Part shown: positions 39,920 through 48,332 of the stretch, piece after piece
Layout of the letters: each line of letters begins with the position of its first letter
Position numbering within the stretch: the stretch's first letter is position 1
Source of the DNA: Minisyncoccota bacterium
GTDB taxonomy: Bacteria; Patescibacteriota; Microgenomatia; UBA1400; PJMF01
Assembly: GCA_003173865.1 (NCBI GenBank)
Contig: PJMF01000030.1
Location: 1-57,316 of the forward strand
Length of the DNA stretch: 57,316 nt
Direction: 5' to 3'
Made by a program: the position numbers and the translations under genes
Notes under the pieces: model-generated
The model's database searches: none
What the model was told of the DNA's origin: nothing
Seen by the model: the letters and a program-made list of their open reading frames with translations, nothing else

Positions 39920-42106
39920 TCAGTTCTGTGGCGTCGTCAAGTATTCTCGCACTTTATTCATGTTCACTTCGCGCGGTTTGCTGCCGTCAGCCGGCCCTAC
40001 AAATCCAGCTTCATACAGTTGATCTAAGATGCGCGCTGCGCGCGCATACCCCACTGAAAGTCGGCGCTGAATCAAAGACGAAGACGCTTTGTCATACTGT
40101 GAAAACAGCTTCACCGCTTCGTCAAAGAATTGGTCACGATCTTCTCCATCAGTGCCACCTGAGCCACCTTTAATTGTATTGGATTGATACTTCGTTGTAA
40201 TATCTTCTTCGTACTCTGGTTTCTGGCCTTGCGCCTTAATGAAGTCTATCAATTGTCTAGTTTCTTTTTCCGAAACAAATGTGCCCTGAATGCGTGTCGG
40301 TTTCGCTTGATCTGGGGGGACATACAGCATGTCGCCCTTACCAAGTAATTTTTCTGCACCAGGACTATCCAAAATCACGCGCGAATCCATCATCGAGGAG
40401 ACATTAAATGCAATGCGAGTTGGGATATTTGCTTTGATTAAACCAGTAATAACATCAACTGACGGCCGCTGCGTCGCGAGCACCAAATGAATACCAACCG
40501 CCCGCGCCATTTGCGCAATGCGTGTAATACTTTCTTCAACTTCGGCTGGCGCAAATAACATTACATCAGCAAGTTCATCGATAATAATCACGATACTCGG
40601 CATCGCTTGAAAGCCAGCGAGCTCGTTATAAGAGTCAATATTTTTGACACCAACTTCGGCAAGTTGTTTGTAGCGGCGATCCATTTCGGCAGTCGCCCAT
40701 TTGAGAGCAGAAACAACTTTCTTTGGCTCGACAATCACTGGAGTCAACAAATGAGGAATATCGTTATAGCCTGTCAACTCGACACGCTTCGGATCGACTA
40801 AAATAAACTTCACTTCAGCCGGACTGGCGCGAAACAACATCGAACACATAAACGTATTAATCGCAACCGATTTACCAGAACCAGTTGATCCAGCAATCAA
40901 GACATGGGGCATTTTACCGATGTCTGCAATGATTTCTTCACCGGCGACATTAAGACCTAATGCTACTGCCAACTTCGAAGGATTTTTCTTCATTTTATCT
41001 GACGCCAACATTGTTCGCAGCGTTACAAACTGTGCACTGTGATTTGGCACCTCAACACCTACAAGCGCACGACCCGCAATTGGAGCTTCGATACGAATTT
41101 GTCCTGTTGGCGCAGCGAGCGCCAGCGCAAGATCAGTTGCTAAACCAGTAATTTTAGAAAGCTTAGTACCCAGGGCAATTTCCAATGCGTACTGCGTCAC
41201 TGCCGGACCATAATTGACTTCTGACACCCGAGCTTTAATACCAAATGATCCAAGTGTGCGCTCGATAATTTCAGCATTTGCTTTCACATCACCACGATTT
41301 GCTTCACCCCCCACTTTATCGGCAAGCAGTGACAAAGGCGGATACTCCCAAATAAACGCTGGATCATTTGGCGAAATTGACGTATGCTGGCCAAGTTCTT
41401 GTTGCTGAAGCGGTTGCTGTTTGGCCTCGTTTTGCGCCACCGCTGTTCCAGGATCTTGATTTTGATTTTTATCGTTTTTATTTACTGATATTTTTTGGGT
41501 CGGGTCATTCACGCTAAAACCTTTATCAGCACCGTGACCAAATCCTAGATTTAGTTTTGGCATATTGAAGTTACTATTTCCTGCAGCCGCAAAATTTTGC
41601 TGCGTTTGGTTAGCAACATCTTCGGGACGATATTTTTTCTTTGGCATGAGCGCAGCGAGAATTTCTAGCACCTCGGCCATCGTCAACTGTAGCATCACGA
41701 TAATGCCAATAACGATAAATCCAGCAAAAATGGCGTACGCACCATAATCGGTAACTAGGTTGGCTAGATTCGCAAACGTTTTCAACCCAACAGTGCCCGA
41801 ACGAAACATGCCGAGAGAACCAATCATTAATAAGACAGTGCCTAACAAAACGTGGGGCTTTGACCACGACCATTTCGCTTGAAACAGGACCATCCCAGAG
41901 GAAATAAAAATAAATGGCAGAAAAAACATCGACATACCAAACCGCTGGCTGAGGAATAAGTTGACGGCTGCGAGAAACATTCCCTGGCCCGTAAACGAAA
42001 TGACCACCAAAATGCCAAGCAAAATGAGTACTACTGAAGCAACTGAGAGCAGTGTCTCTTTTTTAATAATCAACTTGAGAGGCTTTTTCTTGCGTCGTCG
42101 AGACAT
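39920..42106 (-). CDS. ftsK: FtsK/SpoIIIE DNA translocase
   Basis: A 728-aa septal DNA pump. About four to five N-terminal membrane segments lie between residues 18 and 150, followed by a short Gln/Asn-rich linker (165-245). The RecA-like motor has Walker A GSTGSGKS (406-413), Walker B VIIIDELADVM, and RPSVDVITGLIKANIP. The C-terminal gamma winged helix (SLIQRRLSVGYARAARILDQ) is present, so KOPS-like polar sequences should be read. The linker is much shorter than in E. coli FtsK, like SpoIIIE. A GCGCGC palindrome (40029-40047) lies in the gamma-domain coding region. Confidence 0.94.
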   Translation of the reverse strand: MSRRRKKKPLKLIIKKETLLSVASVVLILLGILVVISFTGQGMFLAAVNLFLSQRFGMSMFFLPFIFISSGMVLFQAKWSWSKPHVLLGTVLLMIGSLGMFRSGTVGLKTFANLANLVTDYGAYAIFAGFIVIGIIVMLQLTMAEVLEILAALMPKKKYRPEDVANQTQQNFAAAGNSNFNMPKLNLGFGHGADKGFSVNDPTQKISVNKNDKNQNQDPGTAVAQNEAKQQPLQQQELGQHTSISPNDPAFIWEYPPLSLLADKVGGEANRGDVKANAEIIERTLGSFGIKARVSEVNYGPAVTQYALEIALGTKLSKITGLATDLALALAAPTGQIRIEAPIAGRALVGVEVPNHSAQFVTLRTMLASDKMKKNPSKLAVALGLNVAGEEIIADIGKMPHVLIAGSTGSGKSVAINTFMCSMLFRASPAEVKFILVDPKRVELTGYNDIPHLLTPVIVEPKKVVSALKWATAEMDRRYKQLAEVGVKNIDSYNELAGFQAMPSIVIIIDELADVMLFAPAEVEESITRIAQMARAVGIHLVLATQRPSVDVITGLIKANIPTRIAFNVSSMMDSRVILDSPGAEKLLGKGDMLYVPPDQAKPTRIQGTFVSEKETRQLIDFIKAQGQKPEYEEDITTKYQSNTIKGGSGGTDGEDRDQFFDEAVKLFSQYDKASSSLIQRRLSVGYARAARILDQLYEAGFVGPADGSKPREVNMNKVREYLTTPQN
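40029..40047. repeat. GCGCGC palindrome inside ftsK
   Basis: ATGCGCGC and GCGCGCAT flank a TGC loop. Similar in core to the palindrome in ribD. Confidence 0.65.
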
Positions 42107-42237
42107 AGAGTACCAAAAACTATAACATTTTCAGGTTCAGCAATCATCTAGTAGATGACTAGAGTTACTTGAAAATTATTATAGGATATTATTAGCACGA
42201 ACCGCAGCCTCTGGTCAAGGAGCCGCTTCAACCACTT

Positions 42238-43899
42238 CTAGCTCTCCACAATCACTGGAAGAATCATCGGAGCCCGACGAATAATTTTGTAGAGTTTGCG
42301 TGCGAGGCGACGTTCGATTGTTCTTTTAATGTCTTCGTCTTTGGCATCAACACCGAGTTCTTCGATTACATCTTTTGAGGTTTGCTTGAGAAACTCCACC
42401 ACTTCCTGCGCTTCTTTCATAAACACAAATCCACGCGAAATGATATTGATGTTTTTACTATCGAGCTGGCCGTGCACGCGCGGAATCACAATGACCACCA
42501 TCCCTTCACGACCCAAAGCCTGACGGTCAGAAAGCACTGAACGACCAACATCACCAACTCCCAAACCATCAACTAAACGCGGTTGTAAATTAATATGATC
42601 AACTACTTTTGGAACGCCATCCTTAAACTCCAAAATATCGCCCATTCCAGGAATCAAAATTTCATGATCTTTGTAGCCCATTTTCTCGGCGACTAACTCA
42701 TGAAATTTCTCACGATGACGATCTTGACCACCCATCGGAAAAACGTACTGCGGTTTCACCAACGCGAGCATCATTTGCTGTTCCATCGCACCACCGTGAC
42801 CAGACTGATGGAGATCTTTAATAATTTCGGGATACAGCACTTTCACACCATTGCGCGACAGTTCATCGATTGCACCGAAATAAGGAATTTCGTTTCCGGG
42901 AATTGCATCAGAAGAAAAAACGACGCAATCTTTTGGCTTGATTTGCAAAACGGGATGATCGCCATATACCGCACGCATCAGTGATGATCCTTCTTGTCCT
43001 TGGCTTCCCGCGATAATAATACACAGCTCTTCATCACGATAATCTTGCATGTCGCGTTTATTCACAATCATGCCAGCCGGAATAAATAATTTTTTCAAAT
43101 CCATCGCGACTTCGACATTTTGCTCAACTGAACGACCAATAAAAACCACTTTACGATCGAATTTCGCTGCAACGTTGACAGTCTGCTGAATGCGATGGAT
43201 ATGCGAACTCATCAGCGTCATGATGTACTTGCCTTTGACGTCAATCATCGATTCTTCGATTGCGCTATACACTGCCGATTCTGACTTGCTCCAATCTTGT
43301 CGTTCGACGCGTAGACAATCCATTAACATACAGAGCACACCTTGTTTTCCTAGACGCGAAATCGTGTCAAAGTCAGGCAACACATGATCCACTGGCTGCA
43401 GATCAATTTTAAAGTCAGTACCGTGATAAATAGTTCCTTCAGGTGTATGTACCGCAAAGTGCCGCGTGTCCGGCACCGAGTGAGTCATTGGGAAACCTTC
43501 CACTTTAAAGTATGAGCCTATTTCAAATGATTCATTCTCTTTGAAGACTGTAACCTCTCGTTGAACTGGACTATCTTTCATTCGTTGACGAGCAAAACCC
43601 GCCGTCAATGGTGATGCATAAATCGGAAACTCTGGCAGCTCTGGCAAAATATACGGCAACGCCGCAATGTGATCATCGTGACCATGCGTCAGCACCATGC
43701 CAACAATTTTTTTGCCGTGCTCAATTTCTTCCAGTAAATATGTCACATCAGGAATCATGATATCGACACCTGGCATATACTGCGTTGGGAAACCAATTCC
43801 GCAATCAAAGATGAGCATTTCGTCTTCGTATTGATAGACGTACATGTTTTGGGTGACGTTCCCCATCCCACCAATTGGAATAATGCGAAGTCCTGACAT
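42238..43899 (-). CDS. rnj: Ribonuclease J
   Basis: A 553-aa metallo-beta-lactamase/beta-CASP ribonuclease involved in mRNA decay and rRNA maturation. The metal site is THGHDDHIAALPYIL (HGHDDH at 72-77; most homologues have HGHEDH). GTDFKIDLQPVDH, IAGSQGQEGSSLMRAV and HQSGHGGAMEQQMML (motif B/C His) follow, and a C-terminal domain is present. The 131 bp separating it from ftsK contain only a small TCATCTAGTAGATGA palindrome. Confidence 0.94.
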   Translation of the reverse strand: MSGLRIIPIGGMGNVTQNMYVYQYEDEMLIFDCGIGFPTQYMPGVDIMIPDVTYLLEEIEHGKKIVGMVLTHGHDDHIAALPYILPELPEFPIYASPLTAGFARQRMKDSPVQREVTVFKENESFEIGSYFKVEGFPMTHSVPDTRHFAVHTPEGTIYHGTDFKIDLQPVDHVLPDFDTISRLGKQGVLCMLMDCLRVERQDWSKSESAVYSAIEESMIDVKGKYIMTLMSSHIHRIQQTVNVAAKFDRKVVFIGRSVEQNVEVAMDLKKLFIPAGMIVNKRDMQDYRDEELCIIIAGSQGQEGSSLMRAVYGDHPVLQIKPKDCVVFSSDAIPGNEIPYFGAIDELSRNGVKVLYPEIIKDLHQSGHGGAMEQQMMLALVKPQYVFPMGGQDRHREKFHELVAEKMGYKDHEILIPGMGDILEFKDGVPKVVDHINLQPRLVDGLGVGDVGRSVLSDRQALGREGMVVIVIPRVHGQLDSKNINIISRGFVFMKEAQEVVEFLKQTSKDVIEELGVDAKDEDIKRTIERRLARKLYKIIRRAPMILPVIVES

Positions 43900-43920
43900 A
43901 AAGCCTTTCTCTAACTAGGA

Positions 43921-44547
43921 TTACAAAAATGCCTCTTTCAGACCTTTTTCAAGTTGATCAACATCCGCGCGTCCTTTTATCCATTCTAGAATTTTAGGAA
44001 TTTTTTGAAAATCTTGAACAAACGCAGTTTTGGTTTGCGGATTTCGTAAAGCCGCCGCTGGGTGATACATGGGCAGAATATACAGTGGTTTTCCCTGCCA
44101 ATTGACGCGATGAACACGTCCATGCACCTGCGAAATTTTCACTTCAGGTAAAAACTTGCCCATACTGAAGCGGCCAAGGGTCACGATCAAAAGTGGACAT
44201 AAAATTTCAATTTCCCGATCTAAATAGGGTTTATATGCCAGAATTTCTTGGGGCGTTGGATCGCGATTTTCTGGGGGGCGAACTTTGACAATGTTCGTAA
44301 TGTACACAGTTTCACGCGGGTGTCCAACTTCAGCAAGTGTGTTAACAAAAAGTTGACCAGAACGACCCACAAACGGTTTGCGTTGGACCGACTCGTAATA
44401 CCCTGGCGCTTCACCGATAAACATTAATTCTGCGTCGGCACTCCCATCACCAGGGACAGTGGGTTCATTAATGTTACCTAAAGGCAAGTGAGGCAAATCT
44501 TTTTCCAGCTGATCGCGAACTGCTTGAAGCTGCGCGGCTTTGGACAT
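43921..44547 (-). CDS. Family 4 uracil-DNA glycosylase lacking Fe-S ligands
   Basis: A 208-aa DNA repair enzyme. Motif A is GEAPGYYESVQRKPFVGRSG, motif B is MYHPAAALRNP, and ITNIVKVRPPENRDPTPQEI lies between. Classic family 4 enzymes have four Cys binding a 4Fe-4S cluster: a pair before the VPG segment, KCRPP, and a Cys in the following helix. Here these positions hold non-Cys residues (KVRPP; EILAYKPYL), and no N-terminal pair exists. The fold should remain, but the cluster is apparently lost. An extended -10 (TGATACCAT) ends 6 nt before the ATG. Confidence 0.85.
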   Translation of the reverse strand: MSKAAQLQAVRDQLEKDLPHLPLGNINEPTVPGDGSADAELMFIGEAPGYYESVQRKPFVGRSGQLFVNTLAEVGHPRETVYITNIVKVRPPENRDPTPQEILAYKPYLDREIEILCPLLIVTLGRFSMGKFLPEVKISQVHGRVHRVNWQGKPLYILPMYHPAAALRNPQTKTAFVQDFQKIPKILEWIKGRADVDQLEKGLKEAFL

Positions 44548-44587
44548 AGCGTTATGGTATCACAGAATTAGGGGAAAACGTGCCGTT

Positions 44588-45112
44588 TCATTTATCATTT
44601 TCGTTTACTCGTCTGCTAATCAATTCATTATTTGGTTCATAAAGCGCTAAATCAATCGTTTTGTTGGTCCTTCCATCTATTAAATATTTAAGAGGAATAC
44701 TTCTTTTGGTTGTAAAGAAAGGTGGCGGAAAATCTTTATGATTTTCAGTTAGGATGACTCCATTTTCTAGAATGGCTGTGGCAGCTAATATTTTATCACC
44801 TACATCTACATCTTTTCTCTGCTCTTGCACATAAAGACCTTGCAATATTGCTGCCAGTGTTAAAACATGATTAGAAATAACCTTCCACTCAAAACCTTTT
44901 AATCTTGTTGCTACTTTTTTCGCCTGTTGTCCCCATAATCCTTGAAGTGTTTCAAATACTGTAATTTCAGAAATTGCAAGGTTGAACCCTTCCTGATTTA
45001 GACTACTAAAAAGTTCTGAAACAGTTTCTGATTTCGATTTATTTTTATCACCCGAAGCTTGAATAACACAAGAATCCACAAATAAGTAGTGCTTTGGCAT
45101 GTCTGTAGACAT
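44588..45112 (-). CDS. PIN-like domain protein
   Basis: A 174-aa protein with features of PIN nucleases, the commonest toxin type of VapBC modules. There is an N-terminal acid in LFVDSCVI, then ISEITVFETLQGL with a conserved Glu, and DVGDKILAATAILENGVILT with central acids, ending near ENHKDFPPPFF. Spacing fits the PIN fold but sequence similarity is loose. The 57-aa ORF directly upstream may be its antitoxin, though it does not look like a known one. Confidence 0.6.
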   Translation of the reverse strand: MSTDMPKHYLFVDSCVIQASGDKNKSKSETVSELFSSLNQEGFNLAISEITVFETLQGLWGQQAKKVATRLKGFEWKVISNHVLTLAAILQGLYVQEQRKDVDVGDKILAATAILENGVILTENHKDFPPPFFTTKRSIPLKYLIDGRTNKTIDLALYEPNNELISRRVNENDK

Positions 45113-45115
45113 GTA

Positions 45116-45289
45116 CTATTTACTACTTCCTGAAGAAAACGTCCCAGAATTTGAGATTATTCTAAGATCAGTAACTATCTTTTGTATGGAGGAGGTCCCA
45201 ATAGAAGCAGTTGATGTAGGCACAGTTCCTGGACCAGTGTAAACAACACCTGTTGGCAGTTCTAATTTTATCGAAGATTTTTTTTGCAT
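45116..45289 (-). CDS. Small protein upstream of the PIN-like gene
   Basis: A 57-aa ORF ending 3 nt before the PIN-like gene. The ATG at 45289 has AGGGAAG upstream; a start at 45304 with a TTAAAAT box before it is the alternative. The sequence is rich in Ser, Thr and Gly (TGPGTVPTSTASIGTSSIQK) with no known DNA-binding fold. An antitoxin role is inferred from position only. Confidence 0.4.
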   Translation of the reverse strand: MQKKSSIKLELPTGVVYTGPGTVPTSTASIGTSSIQKIVTDLRIISNSGTFSSGSSK

Positions 45290-45313
45290 CTGCTTCCCTT
45301 TCATGGCTTAATT

Positions 45314-45538
45314 TTAACACGAAACACTTACAATCAGTAATTCACTTTTATTAAAAAAATAGTAAATTTTATATGGCCATGCGCGTAAACTTCTCAATCC
45401 CACAAGTTCACCTTTCAGTAATTTTCCTGCCAGTGGACTTTCTGAGAGCAATTTTATTTTGCGCAAAACTTTTTTTTGTTCGCTCTTGGGAAACTTTTTG
45501 AGTTCTTTCTCAGCACTTAATTTAAATGAGATCTGCAT
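45314..45538 (-). CDS. ParE/RelE-like toxin
   Basis: A 74-aa protein of the ParE/RelE superfamily (FKLSAEKELKKFPKSEQKKV, LKGELVGLRSLRAWPYKIYY). The basic residues and the PYKIYYFF strand fit the toxin core. The C-terminus ends at IVSVSC, a few residues short of the usual xHRxxVY ending, so activity may be reduced. It overlaps the upstream antitoxin gene by 17 nt. Confidence 0.78.
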   Translation of the reverse strand: MQISFKLSAEKELKKFPKSEQKKVLRKIKLLSESPLAGKLLKGELVGLRSLRAWPYKIYYFFNKSELLIVSVSC

Positions 45539-45812
45539 CTTTTAATCCCATTTTTTTCATTACTGTAGTTAGTGGAACTTTTTTCTTTTCCCTTAGAGAT
45601 TTTAAAATTGCCTTGTACTCATCTGGATTACTCATAATATCCAACGTTTCCTGCCATCCGTTGAACTCTTCTTTACTCATAATTACTATTGGACTCCCTC
45701 CACGTTGCGTTACTTCATAAGTCTGGAGACCAATACTTGCATCTTTGAGAATCGCATAAAGATTATCGCGTGCTTCACTTGCGGTGTAGACGGTTTTAGA
45801 CTGCTTTTGCAT
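45522..45812 (-). CDS. Phd/YefM-like antitoxin
   Basis: A 96-aa protein of the Phd/YefM family (YTASEARDNLYAILKDASIG, then VTQRGGSPIVIMSKEEFNGW). The N-terminus binds DNA and the C-terminal part should neutralise the ParE-like toxin encoded downstream. The order antitoxin-toxin with a short overlap is typical. The pair probably autoregulates from a promoter near 45820-45850. Confidence 0.83.
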   Translation of the reverse strand: MQKQSKTVYTASEARDNLYAILKDASIGLQTYEVTQRGGSPIVIMSKEEFNGWQETLDIMSNPDEYKAILKSLREKKKVPLTTVMKKMGLKDADLI

Positions 45813-45876
45813 ATGTACTAATTGTACGATTAAACGTACGTGTATGCAAGAGGGGTTTGAGTGTCAAAAATCTGGT

Positions 45877-46311
45877 TCAGTCCTGAAAAATTCTTTTTCT
45901 CAACTCATAAAAAAGAATTGCGGGAGAATAAAACGTGATATCTGCAACAAATTTTCCAATGAGCAGCCCTAGCGTAACATTACCTAATACTGTAGAAAAG
46001 TAATACATTACCGAAGGACGAATAATTAAATCTAAGTACTCAGCAATACCAAACTCAAAAATCGTATTCCTCAAAACTTTAAATAATCCAAGCAAAGTAA
46101 TTTTTTCGTCTTTTTTCTTCCTCAGCTGAATATCTTTGTAGAGAATTTTGCCGTAGAAACCAATGTTTTCTCCCAGTGTACCCAGTAACGCAGTAACGAC
46201 AGGATTATGAAATAAAAAATTCGCTATCGTACCTCCAATAAACACACCAATGATTGCAAAAATTTCTGCTGGAAAGTAACGAAGAAACCACTCTTTGAGT
46301 TTAAAAAACAT
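45877..46311 (-). CDS. Small integral membrane protein
   Basis: A 144-aa protein with about three to four hydrophobic helices (FAIIGVFIGGTIANFLF, VVTALLGTLGENIGFYG, VMYYFSTVLGNVTLGLLIGK). The charged loop (LRKKKDEKITLLG) lies between helices two and three. No family is recognised. It stands alone between the toxin-antitoxin pair and the Lon-like gene. Confidence 0.6.
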   Translation of the reverse strand: MFFKLKEWFLRYFPAEIFAIIGVFIGGTIANFLFHNPVVTALLGTLGENIGFYGKILYKDIQLRKKKDEKITLLGLFKVLRNTIFEFGIAEYLDLIIRPSVMYYFSTVLGNVTLGLLIGKFVADITFYSPAILFYELRKRIFQD

Positions 46312-46336
46312 GATGTGATTATACTGCGAAAGACCA

Positions 46337-47395
46337 CTAATACTGCGGCAGGAAAATCTTGGCGTTATCTTGAGTAATCACGACTTGGGGATAGCCTTTT
46401 TCGACGACAATACGTGCAGCCTTCCGAATCACTCCTTGCAATGTCCGTTGCAGTGTACGAATACCGGCATCATATCCGAGTGGGCGTGTCATGCGGGGCC
46501 AAAGAGAGTCATCAATAATGAGTTGTTCTGGTTTTAAACCAGACTCAGCCAGCAGCTGCGGCATGATATATCGCTGCGCGATCACAATCTTTTCTTGATC
46601 GGTGTACGAAGGCATCGAAATTTTTTCTAAACGGTCCATCACAGCCGTTGCAATGTGTGTCGTGTTATTTGCTGTCGCCAGAAAAATCGCATGAGAAAGA
46701 TCAACCGGATAATCAATATAGTTATCAACGAATGCATTATTTTGTGCTGGATCAAGCAACTCTACGAGCACTCCCATGATATCCATGCGCGCTTCTTCAG
46801 CCATACGGTCTATTTCATCAAGCAAAATAATGGGATTGCGAGCACCTGCGGTACAGATCCCTTTGATCACTGCGCCTGGTTCGGCTTCTAAATAAAGACG
46901 TGATTGACCACGCAAATCTTTTGCCGAACTCATACCACCAAAAGGAATGCGGACAATCTTTCGATTCAGTGCTTCCGCGAGGGAGTAAGCAAAAGTCGTT
47001 TTTCCCGTACCAACTAAACCAACTAATAACAAAATGGGTGCCCGAAAGTTTACGTCATTGCCTTTATCACGATTCAACTTCAATACAGACACATACTCGA
47101 GAAAACGATCCTTCACTTCCTGCATGCCAAAGTGATGTTTTTCAAACACTGCTTTCGTTTTTTCAATATCAAGTGTGTCTTCAGACTCTTTTTGCCAGGG
47201 GATTTTTAAAATCCAGTCAATATAGTGGGAAACTTTTTCGTACTTTTCATCATACGAGCCAAGTTCCACTGAACGCTCGAGCGCCACCACATCTTTCGCA
47301 ACTTTGCGTTTTACTTCATCAGGCAACACAGCACTTGTAACTCTATCTTTGAGTTCTTGAATTTCTTGCTGAAGAATTACTTTATAATCAGTCAT
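46337..47395 (-). CDS. Lon-like AAA+ ATPase without protease domain
   Basis: A 352-aa protein with the Lon linker and AAA+ module: DWILKIPWQKE (61-71), Walker A GLVGTGKTT (126-134), FGGMSSAKDLRGQSRLYLEA, Walker B LLDEID (191-196), and the small domain with YDAGIRTLQRTL. The C-terminal Ser-Lys protease domain (PKDGPSAG region) is entirely missing, and the N-terminal substrate domain is shortened. The stop at 46337 is followed by a separate gene, so the protease is not just frameshifted nearby. It could be an unfoldase/chaperone or work with another peptidase. Confidence 0.85.
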   Translation of the reverse strand: MTDYKVILQQEIQELKDRVTSAVLPDEVKRKVAKDVVALERSVELGSYDEKYEKVSHYIDWILKIPWQKESEDTLDIEKTKAVFEKHHFGMQEVKDRFLEYVSVLKLNRDKGNDVNFRAPILLLVGLVGTGKTTFAYSLAEALNRKIVRIPFGGMSSAKDLRGQSRLYLEAEPGAVIKGICTAGARNPIILLDEIDRMAEEARMDIMGVLVELLDPAQNNAFVDNYIDYPVDLSHAIFLATANNTTHIATAVMDRLEKISMPSYTDQEKIVIAQRYIMPQLLAESGLKPEQLIIDDSLWPRMTRPLGYDAGIRTLQRTLQGVIRKAARIVVEKGYPQVVITQDNAKIFLPQY

Positions 47396-47408
47396 ATTTT
47401 AAAAAAAT

Positions 47409-48329
47409 TTATATTCCTAAATCCTTTCGACGTAGCAATCCTTTTTTAGCTCCCATCTGTTGCACGACGCTGGCTGCATTACGCTTACCCCACTCCACAC
47501 ACTCCACTAAGTCTTTTCCTAACAAATGCGCTGAGACAAATCCCACGATAAAACTATCTCCGGCGCCAGTTTCTTGCATCACTTTTACTTGATGAGGTTC
47601 GTAAGTAAATTGGTAACTCCCTTTTAAGTATACTTCGCCACCACGTGCGCCGTCAGTGACGATCACGTACGGAATGTGACGTTGAATGCTCTGTTGGATA
47701 TTTTTTACTACAGCCCACTCTTCTTTATTGACTACAAAAACATCACATTGAATGTGTTCTATTTTTAATTCTTCCTTGGCTAAAAGTTCAAGTTCATGAG
47801 AACCAGGATTCCAAGAGAGCCCAACAAGTGAGGTTTTTAAGTGATCGAATAATCGCAACAATAACTCTTTATTCCCACTGACATTAGACAAATGAATCCA
47901 ACGTGTTTCGGTCAGTGCTTGCCATGGCATATCTCGAGCTTCGAGCATTGATGCTGCTCCACGATGTGTCAACGCTGAACGTCCACCATCACGAGAAATT
48001 AACAGCACTGACACAGCGGTTTGTTCACTTTTTTCGGTGATAATAAAGTCAGTATCAACTTGTTCTCGTTTGAGTTCATCCCAAATGATTTGCCCTAAAA
48101 AATCCTTGCCGACTTCGGCGACTGAGGCCGTGTGGAAGCCCATCCTTCGAAAACCAACAGCCGTGTTAGTACTCGCACCACCACTATGGATCTCAAATTC
48201 TTCTATATCAATTTTTCCGCCATATGCCTCACAAAGCAGTAATCCTTCTTGAGCGGACTGCAGATGAAACTGAGAAGACTTCATCAAGATATCAACTGTA
48301 GCTGAACCAATAGTAATAACGTCATGCAT
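47409..48329 (-). CDS. PfkB-family carbohydrate kinase
   Basis: A 306-aa ribokinase-fold kinase. Signature 1 region: GGASTNTAVGFRRMGFHTAS. Signature 2: QETGAGDSFIVGFVSAHLLG with the catalytic Asp, near residues 253-272. Sugar or nucleoside specificity is not clear. It lies 3 nt from the LOG-family gene, upstream of Rpe and RpiB homologues, so a role in ribose or nucleoside salvage feeding the pentose phosphates is plausible. Confidence 0.85.
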   Translation of the reverse strand: MHDVITIGSATVDILMKSSQFHLQSAQEGLLLCEAYGGKIDIEEFEIHSGGASTNTAVGFRRMGFHTASVAEVGKDFLGQIIWDELKREQVDTDFIITEKSEQTAVSVLLISRDGGRSALTHRGAASMLEARDMPWQALTETRWIHLSNVSGNKELLLRLFDHLKTSLVGLSWNPGSHELELLAKEELKIEHIQCDVFVVNKEEWAVVKNIQQSIQRHIPYVIVTDGARGGEVYLKGSYQFTYEPHQVKVMQETGAGDSFIVGFVSAHLLGKDLVECVEWGKRNAASVVQQMGAKKGLLRRKDLGI

Positions 48330-48332
48330 AAG

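Noticed and set aside
42120-42180. TCATCTAGTAGATGA palindrome between ftsK and RNase J as a terminator.
   Set aside because: The stem is short and AT-rich without a clear T tract in the right orientation.
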